A DNA stretch of 64,000 nucleotides. Origin: Gimesia alba (GTDB lineage Bacteria > Planctomycetota > Planctomycetia > Planctomycetales > Planctomycetaceae). The notes below the pieces were generated by a model. That model ran no database searches, was not told the origin of the DNA, and saw only the letters and a list, made by a program, of their open reading frames with translations. Of this stretch, positions 46,263-54,550 are shown one piece after another. The stretch spans positions 3,389,546-3,453,545 of the forward strand of contig NZ_CP036269.1 of the NCBI RefSeq assembly GCF_007744675.1, read 5' to 3'. Position 1 is the first letter of the stretch. Every line of letters starts with the position of its first letter. Position numbers and translations under genes: made by a program.

Positions 46263-46712
46263 ATGCAGTATTTATTTAAACGACTCTTATTTCTTTTCGT
46301 GTTGTGTTTGCTGGTAACAGGCTGTACTCAAGGCCCCACCGATACCCCTCCCCTGGCAAGAGTGAATGGCAAGGTAATGCTGGATGGGAAACCTCTGCCC
46401 AGCGGCAGCGTTCAATTCACTCCGGATAAAAACCGAGGGACAACGGGACGAATGGCTCTGGGTAATATCAACGAAGATGGGACATTCGAGCTCATGACAA
46501 TCAGATCAGGAGATGGCGCCCAGGTCGGATATCACCTGGTGGCGATTGAAAGTTATGCGTCTGCAGCCTTTGATCCGAATCAACCAGTCAATCAGGCACC
46601 GAAATCACTGATTCCGAAACATTATACCGATCCAGAGACAAGCGAACTGACGGCTGAAGTGAAATCGGGCGAGGAGAATTTCCTGCTGTTCGATTTGAAA
46701 TCGAAGCCCTGA
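46263..46712 (+). CDS. Transthyretin-like lipoprotein paired with DUF1559 copy 3
   Basis: 149 residues. The signal FLFVLCLLVTGC ends in a clear lipobox. The mature part VNGKVMLDGKPLPSGSVQFTPDK is the usual carboxypeptidase-regulatory-like sandwich of these planctomycete lipoproteins; the end is NFLLFDLKSKP. Its ribosome site GGAG lies inside the end of the pseudopilin gene. It is probably exported with, or needed by, the pseudopilin; the role is unknown. Confidence 0.82.
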   Translation: MQYLFKRLLFLFVLCLLVTGCTQGPTDTPPLARVNGKVMLDGKPLPSGSVQFTPDKNRGTTGRMALGNINEDGTFELMTIRSGDGAQVGYHLVAIESYASAAFDPNQPVNQAPKSLIPKHYTDPETSELTAEVKSGEENFLLFDLKSKP

Positions 46713-46740
46713 TTCATCTTACTGAAATAAAGACGAAGGT

Positions 46741-46779
46741 AACGCCGCAATTCTGTTGAACAGGGATTGCGGCGTTTTT
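46741..46779 (+). terminator. Terminator after the third DUF1559/lipoprotein pair
   Basis: AACGCCGCAA and TTGCGGCGTT with a 16-nt loop, followed by TTTCG. The minus side has no T-run. Confidence 0.8.
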
Positions 46780-46808
46780 CGTGCCAAACTCTTTTCAAAT
46801 AACGTTGT

Positions 46809-47246
46809 TTATTTCAGGTCGAATTCCAGATCCGCAGTTCCTCCCTCGGGGACTGTTGCTTTAAACGGGGATGAACCAAATTCGCTGTATTTGTGCGGCA
46901 ACTGATTAATTGCGCCGACATCGGCTGGAAATTCACTTTCGGGGACTTTGGAACCATCGGGCATTGTGAAGTGCTCGAACAGAACACTATAGTTTCCCGG
47001 AGGCACGCCGTCTCTTCCATCCTGATACTTCAGCATGAACTTTCCAGATTCATCGGTAGTACCTCGACCACCTTGACCTTTTGTCGTTCCTTCAGGAAAA
47101 AAGACCACCGAAACACCGGGGACTGCTTTCCCTTTAATTTTTACTGTTCCCCAAGTGGTGAATACTTTCAATTCGTCACGTTGTGTTTCTGAGTCACAGG
47201 CACTCAGGAACAGCAGACCAATGATACATAAAATTCTGGCAGCCAT
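46809..47246 (-). CDS. Transthyretin-like lipoprotein paired with DUF1559 copy 4
   Basis: 145 residues. The signal ILCIIGLLFLSAC ends in a lipobox. The mature part has VKIKGKAVPGVSVVFFPEGTTKGQGG and GRGTTDESGKFMLKYQDGRDGVPPGNY, a carboxypeptidase-regulatory-like repeat of the sort seen at 46263 and 30934. It is separated from its pseudopilin gene by 104 bp that contain a hairpin at 47280-47306. The start ATG is 47244-47246. Confidence 0.82.
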   Translation of the reverse strand: MAARILCIIGLLFLSACDSETQRDELKVFTTWGTVKIKGKAVPGVSVVFFPEGTTKGQGGRGTTDESGKFMLKYQDGRDGVPPGNYSVLFEHFTMPDGSKVPESEFPADVGAINQLPHKYSEFGSSPFKATVPEGGTADLEFDLK

Positions 47247-47279
47247 AAAATCATCCAGGAAAATGAAAATAATGAAGCC

Positions 47280-47306
47280 AACCGGTTACGAAAGTCGTAA
47301 CCGGTT
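47280..47306 (-). promoter_or_regulatory. Intercistronic hairpin between DUF1559 copy 4 and its lipoprotein
   Basis: AACCGGTTACGA / TCGTAACCGGTT pair perfectly over 12 bp around a three-base loop. As at 31441, it lies between a pseudopilin and its lipoprotein gene. A short loop and no U-tract suggest partial attenuation or transcript protection. Confidence 0.6.
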
Positions 47307-47350
47307 GATGATTGAAGTAAAATAGTTCAGGGTCGCCGTATGCGGATTAT

Positions 47351-48322
47351 TTAGAATTCACCGATCACATTGCCATCGGCGATACGAGAGAGATAGACGC
47401 GGGTAGTGGCATCAATATTTTCGCTCACAAAACGGACCGCACCATCTCCAAGGAGAACATGGCAACCTCCGGTGTGCAAGCTGCCTGAATAGGCCCATGA
47501 GGCAAGAAAACCGACGGGGCCACTGGAGTACCAGGTGTTGATATTGGCTCCACCGAAATTGGTTCCGTTACCAACCCATTTGGCATAACCCCAGGCGGTC
47601 CCTTCTCCATTCGCAACATATCGTGTTGTTTCTACTACAGCGACTGTGTTACTCAAGCCGTCTGTGACATCACGAAATTTAGCACAGCCATTGAAACCAA
47701 ACATGGGACGAGTCGTGATCGCAAGAGCGCCCCAGTTGGTACAGGTCGTATATTCGCTATTGGTGCTAAAGTCATAATTCGTGAACACTCCCTGTAAAGT
47801 TGAGTTCCCTGGAGAGATCGAATAATGAGTACTCGTCGTTGTGGTGTAAACTTCGGGAGTGGAATCAGAAGGACACTGGAAAGCTTTCACGATTGTGGAG
47901 ACGACTTCATCATTGGGGTTTCCGGCTGCACCAGGGGCGACGATTGTGCCACCTGAAGGATTGTATGATCCTGTGGCAAGGCTCGCATTAAACTTATTGT
48001 ATAAGCTGCTCTGCTCCAGATAAGGGAGTAACAGCAACCAGCCGCGGTGGTTGAGTGTGACTGTGCTGGCAGTACTGGCGGATCCCCCACTACACGAACC
48101 CGAATGAGAGACTGAGTAGGGGAGTACCTTAAAGGTCTCATTGTAGTTGTGTAATGCCAGGCCCAACTGTTTCATGTTGTTTTTACATGTGCTGCGTCGT
48201 GCTGCTTCACGCGCTTGTTGTACTGCAGGTAGTAACAAGGCGATCAGAATTGCAATGATGGCGATGACCACCAAGAGCTCAATCAGTGTAAATCCTTTTC
48301 TGGGACGTTTGGGAAAGGACAC
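47351..48322 (-). CDS. DUF1559 pseudopilin-like protein (copy 4)
   Basis: 323 residues from a GTG at 48320-48322, six bases after AAGGAG, which is the only ribosome site that fits. The leader [22 protein letters not shown] is followed by [18 protein letters not shown]. The C-terminus has [22 protein letters not shown]. The middle is rich in Ser, Thr and Gly. It heads a two-gene unit with the lipoprotein at 46809, convergent with the third pair. Confidence 0.92.
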   Translation of the reverse strand: MSFPKRPRKGFTLIELLVVIAIIAILIALLLPAVQQAREAARRSTCKNNMKQLGLALHNYNETFKVLPYSVSHSGSCSGGSASTASTVTLNHRGWLLLLPYLEQSSLYNKFNASLATGSYNPSGGTIVAPGAAGNPNDEVVSTIVKAFQCPSDSTPEVYTTTTSTHYSISPGNSTLQGVFTNYDFSTNSEYTTCTNWGALAITTRPMFGFNGCAKFRDVTDGLSNTVAVVETTRYVANGEGTAWGYAKWVGNGTNFGGANINTWYSSGPVGFLASWAYSGSLHTGGCHVLLGDGAVRFVSENIDATTRVYLSRIADGNVIGEF

Positions 48323-48735
48323 GGAAATCTCCTTAATAAAAAAATGATGACATGCAGGCAGCCTCAACAAAGCGCGCTTTGTACAGTACAGATGTCATGG
48401 AGAATTCCAGAGCTCTGTCTGTGAAGGCAGCAAGATTTAATAATAAGCCTAAGTAAGCAAGCGGTGTGCCAATTGTGTAAGACGACCAGTCCTGCAAGTC
48501 TGCGTTTTGCGCATTATCAGTTCAAAAAACAACTTTTTGATTTTTCTGCAGGCGACGAGTCCCGGTTACCGAGAATGAAGTGTGAAGTAGGGGTTGATAG
48601 CAGATCAATCATCCCTGCTCTCTTTTTGTGCAGAACGCTGGGGATTCAAAGCTTTCCCGCATCTGATTTTCACGTCCGCGCTTCTAATAGGTTCTGTATA
48701 CTACAGTTTTTTCAATTTTCGAAATGAGAGACCCC
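48323..48735. promoter_or_regulatory. Divergent region between DUF1559 copy 4 and the HdeD-like gene
   Basis: 413 bp with no gene. A perfect 16-bp palindrome, ACAAAGCGCGCTTTGT, is at 48367-48382, about 45 bp before the pseudopilin start; it could be an operator. Confidence 0.4.
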
Positions 48736-49299
48736 ATGACCGACACACCCCTGCCAGGCGCAAAAGACTTCAAATTAACAGGCATTATTCTTTGCGTGAT
48801 TGGTGTAATTTCACTAATTGCGCCTTTTATTGCCGGAACCGCCGTGGTCTTTGTGATTGGTTTTTTCCTGTTGCTCGGTGGGTTCCTGTATGTCCTACAG
48901 GGGTCTCAAGTATCTGGAGCTCCTGGCAAGACTCAGCATATACTGCTCGGGGCACTCATGTTTATCGCAGGGATTATGGTGGTCAGCCATCCGATTTACG
49001 GACTGAGCTTACTGGCGATGCTGATGGCGTTCTTTTTCCTCTTTGAGGGGGGCTGGAAGATTATGTTGGCGTTTAATATTCCTGCCAATCAGGGGCGCAT
49101 GAGCGTTCTCTTCAGTGGTGTGATTTCGCTATTGCTTGGAGGCTTAATAGCAGCTCAGTGGCCACTATCGGGAATCTGGGCCGTGGGGACGCTCGTGGGA
49201 GTCGACTTTTTGCTGACCGGCTTTTTCTTGTTAAATATGAGCAGCGCCGTCTCTTCTGGTAGTAGCAACGACAAAGAACACATTGATCAGACTGTTTGA
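48736..49299 (+). CDS. HdeD-family (DUF308) membrane protein
   Basis: About 187 residues from the ATG 48736; an ATG four codons earlier (48724) is possible. Six hydrophobic helices follow, with the family's GF.LLLGGFLYVLQG and MLMAFFFLFEGGWKIMLAF repeats. HdeD-like proteins are acid-stress or general membrane proteins of unknown mechanism. The soluble N-terminus is short, and the C-terminus is Ser/Asn-rich. It stands alone. Confidence 0.85.
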   Translation: MTDTPLPGAKDFKLTGIILCVIGVISLIAPFIAGTAVVFVIGFFLLLGGFLYVLQGSQVSGAPGKTQHILLGALMFIAGIMVVSHPIYGLSLLAMLMAFFFLFEGGWKIMLAFNIPANQGRMSVLFSGVISLLLGGLIAAQWPLSGIWAVGTLVGVDFLLTGFFLLNMSSAVSSGSSNDKEHIDQTV

Positions 49300-49332
49300 G
49301 CGTCAGATCAAAGCCAACATAGAACGTTCGAT

Positions 49333-50538
49333 TTATGGTGTCGGCGGTGGTGCCGGTGCCTTGACTGCGGGAGGCTGAACGGGCTTCAGCACTTTGACGT
49401 CGGTTCGCGACTCGGTAGGCGTTTTGGGGTAGCTCTTGCTGCCCAGTTGAGCGGTATGATCGGGCGACATGCGGTTGCGGTAAATCACCAATCCATCAAT
49501 GGCGTGGTAAAGTGCCGAGTAATCAACGGTTTCTCCTTTATTGTCAATGATATCATTGGCCAATAGCGAGATTGCTTTCCGCACCCATTCTTCATTGAGG
49601 CGTTTATCGGGCAGTGCCATCATCAGGAATTCCAGGGTATGTCCCGTGGTTTCCAGCCGTTCCTGAAAATTATTGCTGGCGCTTTTCTGGAAAAAGTAAT
49701 CGTAAGAGAACGAACCGTCGAAGTTCTGCATCGCGCGGGCTTCTTCAATGTAACGCTGAATTTTCTGATCGGCTTCCAGCCAGAAACCACTCAGACGTTG
49801 TCCCGAATTCTGATAGGTATTTCTGGCATAAGCCAGCGCGAATAATGCGTGCGTGCCGCCGCAAGCGGAGTCATTGGAGATCGTCGCGTTTTGCATATAA
49901 ACCAGATCGTCCATTCGCCACTCTTCCCCTTTTTTATCCTGCCAGGAGGCGTCGGGGCCGAGATAATGCACGAGAGCCCAGAGAGACCAGGTGACTTCTT
50001 CGTTCTCCTGCATTTCTTTTTTGGCATTGTCGACGATGTCAGCGACGGTAATCGGACCATCGGGGGTCTGGAACGTGTGGTCCAAGGGAACATCGGCCAT
50101 CGCCAGCACAGCCAGCGATTGATTTTTGTGTCCTTCGAAGGCATTTGATTTCGTATAAGGATGCGCGCGTCCGCCGAACTCGGTTTTTTGAAACCAGGGT
50201 TCTTTGTCAAAGAAAACTCCCGACGAAATCCATTCGAGCGCGTTGACGTCTTTGCCCTCTTTCCTGATCTTGTAGTCTTTCCGGAATGCCAGGATGCCGT
50301 GATAGATTTCCCAAGGCGAGTGCTTGTCTGATTCCAAGTGATACTGCTTGCGGGCAATTTCGATCGCCTGTTCGACTTTTTTGAGCAGTTCTTCAGGAGA
50401 TTCCAACTCGCGGGGTCCGGTTGAAGCTGTTGAAGTGTCAGACTTTGGTTCTGCCTGCGGTGCATTTTCGCAACCGTTGAGTATTACGATCGAGGATACA
50501 AATACAAACAGCAAAGACAGACGACACATGAGACCCAT
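49333..50538 (-). CDS. Lipoprotein with an alpha-helical toroid-like domain
   Basis: 401 residues with a lipoprotein signal (VSSIVILNGC) and a Pro-rich C-terminus (KPVQPPAVKAPAPPPTP). The core (about 45-370) is helical with repeated WxLWALVHYLG-, HALFALAYARN- and HTLEFLMMALP-like helices, as in the six-hairpin/prenyltransferase or glycosidase toroid fold. No catalytic residue can be assigned. The ATG 50536-50538 is followed by another Met three codons on. It is a single gene, with a long gap upstream. Confidence 0.6.
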   Translation of the reverse strand: MGLMCRLSLLFVFVSSIVILNGCENAPQAEPKSDTSTASTGPRELESPEELLKKVEQAIEIARKQYHLESDKHSPWEIYHGILAFRKDYKIRKEGKDVNALEWISSGVFFDKEPWFQKTEFGGRAHPYTKSNAFEGHKNQSLAVLAMADVPLDHTFQTPDGPITVADIVDNAKKEMQENEEVTWSLWALVHYLGPDASWQDKKGEEWRMDDLVYMQNATISNDSACGGTHALFALAYARNTYQNSGQRLSGFWLEADQKIQRYIEEARAMQNFDGSFSYDYFFQKSASNNFQERLETTGHTLEFLMMALPDKRLNEEWVRKAISLLANDIIDNKGETVDYSALYHAIDGLVIYRNRMSPDHTAQLGSKSYPKTPTESRTDVKVLKPVQPPAVKAPAPPPTP

Positions 50539-51099
50539 GGTGTGATGAACTCCGGGTTGATAACGATAATTTTGGGATTATTTCTTGGCAGGAGCCGGAT
50601 TCAGGCTGATTGCAGGAATCAGTGAACTGAAATCAATGTACCAAGGATATGGAGTGATGTAAATCATGTAATTGCTATAAATTGCCTAGATTGGTGTTCG
50701 CAATGTAACTCGTGTCATAGCAGCGTGAAGTCTCCTCTTTTAAGACCTGTTATCCGTATCTCTTCTCTAATCGCACTGATAAATAATTTTGTATCATCTG
50801 CTAATGTTCTTACAACGATTGATTCCCGAGAAACAAGCTCATTCGGGGGATCTGGCGTGATTGATTCGACAATTAATTTTGTTGATCTTCGCCAGATACA
50901 TAAAGAATTCCTGATCGTTGTGACTGCAGGAAACTGTTCCCAGCCACCTCTGAATTACTAGAACGACAGGGATATTCCTCAGACTGCTTCCGATACTGAA
51001 AGGTGTAATTTCACACATATGTTAAACATATGAGAACATGACGTACGGTGGCCTGCAAAATTCCGTACAGTCTCTCTGCAAATAATTGGGGGTCTAATA
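50539..51099. promoter_or_regulatory. Intergenic region upstream of the outer-membrane protein gene
   Basis: 561 bp. The one clear element is a 17-bp palindrome at 51016-51032. A 78-codon open frame at 50725-50961 has no recognisable content and no ribosome site, so I do not call it. Confidence 0.4.
51016..51032. promoter_or_regulatory. CATATGTTAAACATATG palindrome, candidate operator
   Basis: A perfect 17-bp dyad 68 bp before the OMP start. Its core TATGTTAAACATAT recurs at 61751-61764, upstream of the S41 protease gene. Confidence 0.45.
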
Positions 51100-51915
51100 A
51101 TGAGAGGTTGCAAGTACTTTGTGGCAGTAATGCTGGCGATGAGTGCCAGTCTCTTTACGTCTGGAAATTTGATTGCAGGCAGTGCTCAGTATTTTGAAAA
51201 CCTGGGTGATTTTGAAAATTGTGTAGGAGACTTGGAAGACTGCGTGTCAACCGGCTGTGCTAGTTGGACTGACCAGGTCTCGTTGTATGTCTCCGCGAAT
51301 AACTACGCTTCCGTTAACCATCTGGAAAGTGGTGGCTTTAACTCTTTGTCGGTCTTCACGAATGGTGGGACAGACAATAATGTCTCCTACGATTTCGGGC
51401 TGGCGCTGGGGGCACGGATTCCCTTTGGGTGCAAATGCAAAGCGTTTCGTGTCGAAGTCGAAGGTGCCTTTCGGGGACTGGGAGGACTGGAAACAGACAG
51501 CCTGCAGAGTGAAGGTCCCATGCAGATGTATCAAGTCGACTATGAAGACCGCTGGAGTGTCATGACGAATTTCTGGTTGGATTTTCCACTGAAGAATTCG
51601 AAGACGTTTTACATTGGTGGTGGAATTGGTGCGAATGGCGGAAGGGTAAGCGTGAACGATACAATCGTGAGTGGAAGTACCCGCTATGACAATTTTGCCT
51701 GGCAAATTGGAGGCGGCGTTACCTGGGAACATAGTGAGCGCTGGACGGTTGACGTGGGGTATCGCTATATGGACTACGGTGCCACTACCGTCAACTTGAA
51801 TGCGAATTTTAATCCCTTTCCCGCAGCGGGAAATTATATTGCTGATCTGACTTCACACCAGTTGATGGTGGGCTTTCGGTTTAATTCCCTGGGAAATCTG
51901 ATCGGGCGTCGCTAA
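51100..51915 (+). CDS. Outer-membrane beta-barrel protein
   Basis: 271 residues with a signal peptide (about 6-28, VAVMLAMSASLFTSGNLIAG). The mature part has alternating strands ending in a C-terminal LTSHQLMVGFRFN strand, the pattern of an OmpA-like or LPS-modifying barrel; KTFYIGGGIGANGGRVSV and GGGVTWEHSERWTVDVGYRY are typical. An early acidic stretch contains four cysteines. The ATG 51100 has GGGGG upstream. It converges with the next gene with three bases between. Ligand unknown. Confidence 0.75.
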   Translation: MRGCKYFVAVMLAMSASLFTSGNLIAGSAQYFENLGDFENCVGDLEDCVSTGCASWTDQVSLYVSANNYASVNHLESGGFNSLSVFTNGGTDNNVSYDFGLALGARIPFGCKCKAFRVEVEGAFRGLGGLETDSLQSEGPMQMYQVDYEDRWSVMTNFWLDFPLKNSKTFYIGGGIGANGGRVSVNDTIVSGSTRYDNFAWQIGGGVTWEHSERWTVDVGYRYMDYGATTVNLNANFNPFPAAGNYIADLTSHQLMVGFRFNSLGNLIGRR

Positions 51916-51918
51916 TCG

Positions 51919-52737
51919 TCAAGTCTGTGAATCAGGTCGAACCGTCTCGTTGAGATCCGGGTCTACTCGAAATTCAGGAGCGCGTTTTTCGAGAAAGGCC
52001 TGGATACCTTCGTGATAGTCAGGGCCATAATAGACTTTCCTTCGCAGACCGTGAATGTATTCGAACTGTGATGCACTGAGAGGAGTGGCCTGACTCAGCA
52101 TATTCAGCGTTGTCTTGGCGACGGAAATTGACGCCGCTGAGCGGGACGCAATAGTCCGCGCCATCTCATAAACGCGGCTTTCCAGTTCTGCCTGAGGCAC
52201 GATTTCGTTGATCAGACCGGCCTGCTCTACCCGTTCCGCGGTAAGCAGGTTGGCAGTGAAGAACAGCTCTTTGACGATATTGAGAGGCAATCGGGAAAGA
52301 AAGCTCTGGAAACCCGAAGCATTGTAAGGCAGCCCGAGCTTGGCAGGAGTAATCGCAAACGCGCAGGTTTCATCGCCAAGAACCAGGTCGCAGTTCACCA
52401 CCAGGTCACAGGCGCCTCCCCAGACGGAGCCATGGACCATCGCGATCACGGGCGCGGGAAAACTGCGGACAGCACGCAACAGCTTTTCGAGCGGATCATC
52501 ATAAGGGAGCGGATCGGTATCCGCCTGTGGAAGTTCATCCACATCATGACCAGCCGACCAGACCTTTTCGTAGGACGCAGCCCGCAGGATCACGGCGCGC
52601 GTGCCATTCTGTTGCATCGTCTTGAATGCTGAAAGAACTTCGTCGATCAGATTGGCACTTAGAGCATTCCGCTTTTGATAATTGTTGAACGCGATCGTTC
52701 CAATTCGATCTTCGTTGCTGACAGTGATCAATGACAT
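51919..52737 (-). CDS. scpB: Methylmalonyl-CoA decarboxylase (ScpB-like, crotonase family)
   Basis: 272 residues from the ATG 52735-52737, with GAGGT upstream. It follows the E. coli ScpB pattern closely: WSAGHDVDELP..TDPLPYDDPL, MVHGSVWGGACDL, TPAKLGLPYN (Tyr of the active site), IVKELFFTA and LRRKVYYGPDYHEGIQAFLEKR. The family decarboxylates methylmalonyl-CoA to propionyl-CoA. It lies eight bases after the CoA-transferase gene, so the two form an operon, as in the E. coli sbm operon; a mutase gene is not in the window. Confidence 0.88.
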   Translation of the reverse strand: MSLITVSNEDRIGTIAFNNYQKRNALSANLIDEVLSAFKTMQQNGTRAVILRAASYEKVWSAGHDVDELPQADTDPLPYDDPLEKLLRAVRSFPAPVIAMVHGSVWGGACDLVVNCDLVLGDETCAFAITPAKLGLPYNASGFQSFLSRLPLNIVKELFFTANLLTAERVEQAGLINEIVPQAELESRVYEMARTIASRSAASISVAKTTLNMLSQATPLSASQFEYIHGLRRKVYYGPDYHEGIQAFLEKRAPEFRVDPDLNETVRPDSQT

Positions 52738-52745
52738 ACTGTACC

Positions 52746-54110
52746 TCAAATGAGAGTCACGCGTTGTGCGGCTGCAGTCAGTTCATCGCGAAAATCGGGA
52801 TGGGCAATACTGATCAGCGCCTCCGCCCGTTCTTTGGTTGATTTGCCTCGCAGATTGACGATGCCGTGTTCGGTGCAGACATATTCCACATCCATCCGTG
52901 GGTCCGTTACCATGGCGACCTTCGGTACGATAGTGGAAAGCGTTCCCTGACGCGCCGTGGATTGCAGGGCGATAATTGACTTCCCCCCTTTCGACAGCGA
53001 AGCCCCTTTGACGAAATCAAACTGGCCGCCGGAGCCGCTGTATTCGTGCTCGCCGATGAATTCGGCATTTACCTGACCGTAAAGATCGATCTCGATGGCC
53101 GTATTAATCGAGATAAAGTTCTCGTGTTGCGAGATGACGCGGATATCGTTCACATACGACGACGGATAACTTTCGAAGGCCGCATTATCGTTCATGAAGG
53201 CGTAAGATTCTTTGGTTCCGAAAGCAACCGTGAAAACATGCTTAAACGGATGCAGCGTTTTCTTTCGTCCGGTGACAACCCCTTTTTGAATCAGTTCGGC
53301 CATGCTGGGGGAAAAGAGTTCGGTGTGAATCCCCAGATCCTGATGATTACTCAATGCCTCAGCGACGCCGGATGGCACGCGACCGATTCCGAGCTGGATC
53401 GTGGCACCATTGGGGACCAGAGGTGCAATCAGAGCACCAATCGCGCGACCTGCTTCCGACGTTTCGGCGACCCCTGCTTCGATGAGGGGGACGTTGTTTT
53501 CCACAATCGATGCGACTTCACTGACATGGATCTGTGACTGCCCAAACACACGCGGCATGGTTTCATTAACTTCCACGATCAGCCGTTTACAGTGCCGCGC
53601 AGCGGTGGAAGCGAAGTCGTTGTTTGTACCCAGGGAGAAATACCCGCCCCCGTCCATAGGGCTGACGGTGACCAGAAAGGTATCGAGATCGATGATTTCT
53701 TTGAACAGCCGTGGAAGATCGCTGAAATGCACGGGGACAAAGCTCATGACTTTTTGGCCCGTCTGTTGTTGGTCTTTAATAATCTGGTGCTCGGTGCCGC
53801 TCAGGAAGAAGCAGTGCGGATCAATCTTTTCTCGAATCCCTTCGACCAGCAGCGACTCACTGATCGGCTGCATGCCGATTTTATAGTAAAAGCGAATCGA
53901 TTTCAGGTCGTCAGAGCGAAGTCGTTCACCCAGCGCCGCGAGCAAAGCCGGCGGCTGCCCGATTGCCATCCCGGCCGAGACAGTTTCCCCCGCTGAAATC
54001 GGCGCAACACCCTCGGCCGCACTGGTCAATTTCGCAGCATAAAGTGCAACAGCATCCATACCCCTCTGGCCTTTCCATTGATTGCAGACCTTCATAACGA
54101 TTTTCAACAT
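52746..54110 (-). CDS. Acetyl-CoA hydrolase/CoA-transferase family enzyme
   Basis: About 454 residues from the ATG 54108-54110; an ATG at 54057-54059 matches the usual family start better, so the N-terminus is uncertain. The body is the acetate/4-hydroxybutyrate/propionyl CoA-transferase type: PNGATIQLGIGRVPSGVAEAL, IDLYGQVNAEFIGE (catalytic Glu), GSGGQFDFVKGA and VCTEHGIVNLRGKSTKERAEAL. With ScpB next to it, a propionyl-CoA:acceptor transferase role (as ScpC in E. coli) is likely but not proven. Confidence 0.85.
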   Translation of the reverse strand: MLKIVMKVCNQWKGQRGMDAVALYAAKLTSAAEGVAPISAGETVSAGMAIGQPPALLAALGERLRSDDLKSIRFYYKIGMQPISESLLVEGIREKIDPHCFFLSGTEHQIIKDQQQTGQKVMSFVPVHFSDLPRLFKEIIDLDTFLVTVSPMDGGGYFSLGTNNDFASTAARHCKRLIVEVNETMPRVFGQSQIHVSEVASIVENNVPLIEAGVAETSEAGRAIGALIAPLVPNGATIQLGIGRVPSGVAEALSNHQDLGIHTELFSPSMAELIQKGVVTGRKKTLHPFKHVFTVAFGTKESYAFMNDNAAFESYPSSYVNDIRVISQHENFISINTAIEIDLYGQVNAEFIGEHEYSGSGGQFDFVKGASLSKGGKSIIALQSTARQGTLSTIVPKVAMVTDPRMDVEYVCTEHGIVNLRGKSTKERAEALISIAHPDFRDELTAAAQRVTLI

Positions 54111-54550
54111 TGGAACTTTCGCGTTTTGGGCTGAAAGTGTCAAGAGGCGTTTGGGGGGCTGAGTGCAGATGAAGTTGAGTTAAGATGATAAATATAAAAT
54201 ACAAAAACGCCGGAACCTTCAAAGCCGGGATTCTGGCGTTTTTGTTTGTCTGGGTGTGGAGAAAAGCCGTTTCCACTCCGATTTTCACAAATGATTATGA
54301 GTTGGAATTTGTAAAAAATGCTGGGAGCAAATGTCACAAGAATTAAGACGAATAATTTTGCAGCTGGTTAGGATTTCTAAATTCGAAACACTTAATTGAA
54401 TCATCGACTATTTGTTACTTGGAGAGAGAAAATAGAGATTAAGTGTGGTGATGGGTTTGGGCTATTCGTATAGTAAATCACTTGATTTATCTGTTGGTGA
54501 CATACTTGATTTAGATTTGTAACTATGGAAACAGGAGCGAACCCGGAAAA
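54111..54550. other. Intergenic region with decayed accessory-element end
   Basis: It holds the first copy of the repeated terminator (54203-54243) and, right after it, about 110 bp that are recognisably like the sequence after the tRNA remnant at 56402-56560 (a coding-like TPIFTND.EL.FV segment, later broken). No intact gene. Confidence 0.6.
54203..54359 (+). repeat. Degenerate tRNA-Met-terminator repeat, copy 1
   Basis: A 13-bp terminator stem AAAAACGCCGGAA / TTCTGGCGTTTTT, then TGTTTGTCTGGGTGTG as in copies 2 and 3. The tRNA part is missing. The remaining sequence resembles the tail of copy 2, with VSTPIFTNDYELEFV in the frame matching VYTPVYTNDSELQFV there. Confidence 0.7.

Noticed and set aside
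50725..50961. A 78-codon open frame upstream of the outer-membrane protein
   Set aside because: It has a non-ATG start, no ribosome site and no domain. I cannot exclude a small protein but cannot support it.
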